Part shown: positions 46,165-46,549 of the stretch, piece after piece
Numbering within the stretch: position 1 is the stretch's first letter
Layout: each line of letters begins with the position of its first letter
NCBI GenBank assembly: GCA_039715185.1
Contig: JBDLIA010000017.1
Span: forward strand, 1-46,549
Direction of reading: 5' to 3'
DNA: 46,549 nucleotides
Origin: Gemmatimonadota bacterium
Lineage (GTDB): Bacteria > Gemmatimonadota > Gemmatimonadetes > Longimicrobiales > RSA9
Program-made: the position numbers and the translations under genes
The notes under the pieces: generated by a model
What the model saw: the letters and a program-made list of their open reading frames with translations, nothing else
The model's database searches: none
What the model was told of the DNA's origin: nothing

Positions 46165-46549
46165 CGGGCGCGCCTCCGATCGCCGCGGTCCCGTTCATTT
46201 TCAAGCGGAGCAGCGAGGAACTCGGGGCGGCTTCGCTGTCCACGACCACCGAGACCGTGCACGGCGTGGCCAGGCTGCACCGCTCATCGCTGATCCTCCA
46301 GTGGCGCCTGGCGCGCAAGACCGAGCACCTGGGCGCAACGGGCGTGCGCACGGACCGCGAGGTCGAGGACGTCCGCGAGATGGAAATCCCGCTTGCATCG
46401 GTGGCCGGTGGAGAGGTGCGCCGGCGCTGGTGGCAGGCATTCTCCGGCCCACGCCTCGTTCTGCGCGCAGCCGACCTCAAGGCGTTCGAAGGAATGGCCG
46501 GCCCCGACGGCTTGAAGCTCGATCATCCCGGAGAGCTCATCCTGCGGGT
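46161..46549 (+). CDS. Hypothetical protein, partial (3' end outside the window)
   Basis: ATG 46161 overlaps the ABM stop (ATGA). The frame stays open to the window edge, giving 129 residues without a stop. Visible stretches are PFIFKRSSEELGAASL, LILQWRLARKTEHLG, VREMEIPLASVAGGEVRRRWW and LRAADLKAFEGM. The pattern of beta-strands ending in an Arg- and Trp-rich segment suggests a PH-like or DUF-type domain, but I do not recognise the family. It is likely co-transcribed with the ABM gene. Confidence 0.6.
   Translation, partial: MTGAPPIAAVPFIFKRSSEELGAASLSTTTETVHGVARLHRSSLILQWRLARKTEHLGATGVRTDREVEDVREMEIPLASVAGGEVRRRWWQAFSGPRLVLRAADLKAFEGMAGPDGLKLDHPGELILR

Overview
The window is high-G+C DNA (about two thirds G+C by eye) packed with short, often abutting genes on both strands. 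It has no rRNA, tRNA, CRISPR array or recognisable insertion sequence. Many products are secreted proteins or lipoproteins with lipoboxes (beta-propellers, M28, S9, M23 and DUF5117-type peptidases, a beta-lactamase-like hydrolase, a GH18-like protein, CAP and NTF2-like proteins). Starts are frequently GTG or TTG with 4-nt stop/start overlaps. This mix suggests a heterotrophic, peptide-scavenging Gram-negative bacterium of Gemmatimonadota type; that assignment is inferred from gene content and composition, not from a marker gene.

Layout. 1-260 is the 5' end of a minus-strand SMP-30-like gene. 428-3151 (+) holds a CatE-like extradiol dioxygenase, a lipoprotein with a degenerate metzincin motif and two membrane proteins. 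3222-5819 (-) is a large DUF5117 zinc metalloprotease. 6004-7928 (+) couples a homocysteine S-methyltransferase-like enzyme to a polytopic Fe-S membrane protein. 8074-12037 (-) is a three-gene operon (M28 peptidase with PA and PDZ domains, alkaline-phosphatase-superfamily enzyme, LPG-synthase-type membrane protein), divergent from two lipoprotein genes (12047-13840). 13902-14100 is a repeat zone. 14132-15175 (-) is a TetR/SRPBCC pair facing a cysteine-desulfurase-like PLP enzyme (15316-16965) and a methyltransferase.

18771-27725 (+) is a run of fifteen genes with gaps or overlaps of 11 nt or less, probably one transcript: DUF805, DUF3291, methyltransferase, toroid-like protein, MaoC, APH-type kinase, several lipoproteins, NTF2-like proteins and a Dph6-like ATP enzyme. 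27733-27990 is the 3' remnant of a methyltransferase. 29386-36797 is rich in regulators: a CGNR protein, a GntR regulator coupled to an SMP-30-type lipoprotein, and a PadR regulator coupled to a membrane protein. 36910-41882 (-) holds an NTF2-like protein, an S9 peptidase and a BlaI-M56 signalling pair whose sensor carries HEAT repeats. 42135-46549 holds a ketopantoate-reductase-like enzyme, CAP and GH18 proteins, an M23 peptidase, an ABM monooxygenase and a partial gene.

The strongest unexplained signal is a 75-nt element found three times in the same orientation (8001-8075, 13902-13976, 17131-17205). It has a 25-bp palindromic core, an exactly conserved 31-nt spacer and a terminal YTGAAGCT. 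Near it lie a 31-bp tandem hairpin repeat, a 30-bp segment shared by the starts of two unrelated genes, and a fragment of a propeller gene. Together these indicate local duplication, recombination or a small mobile element.
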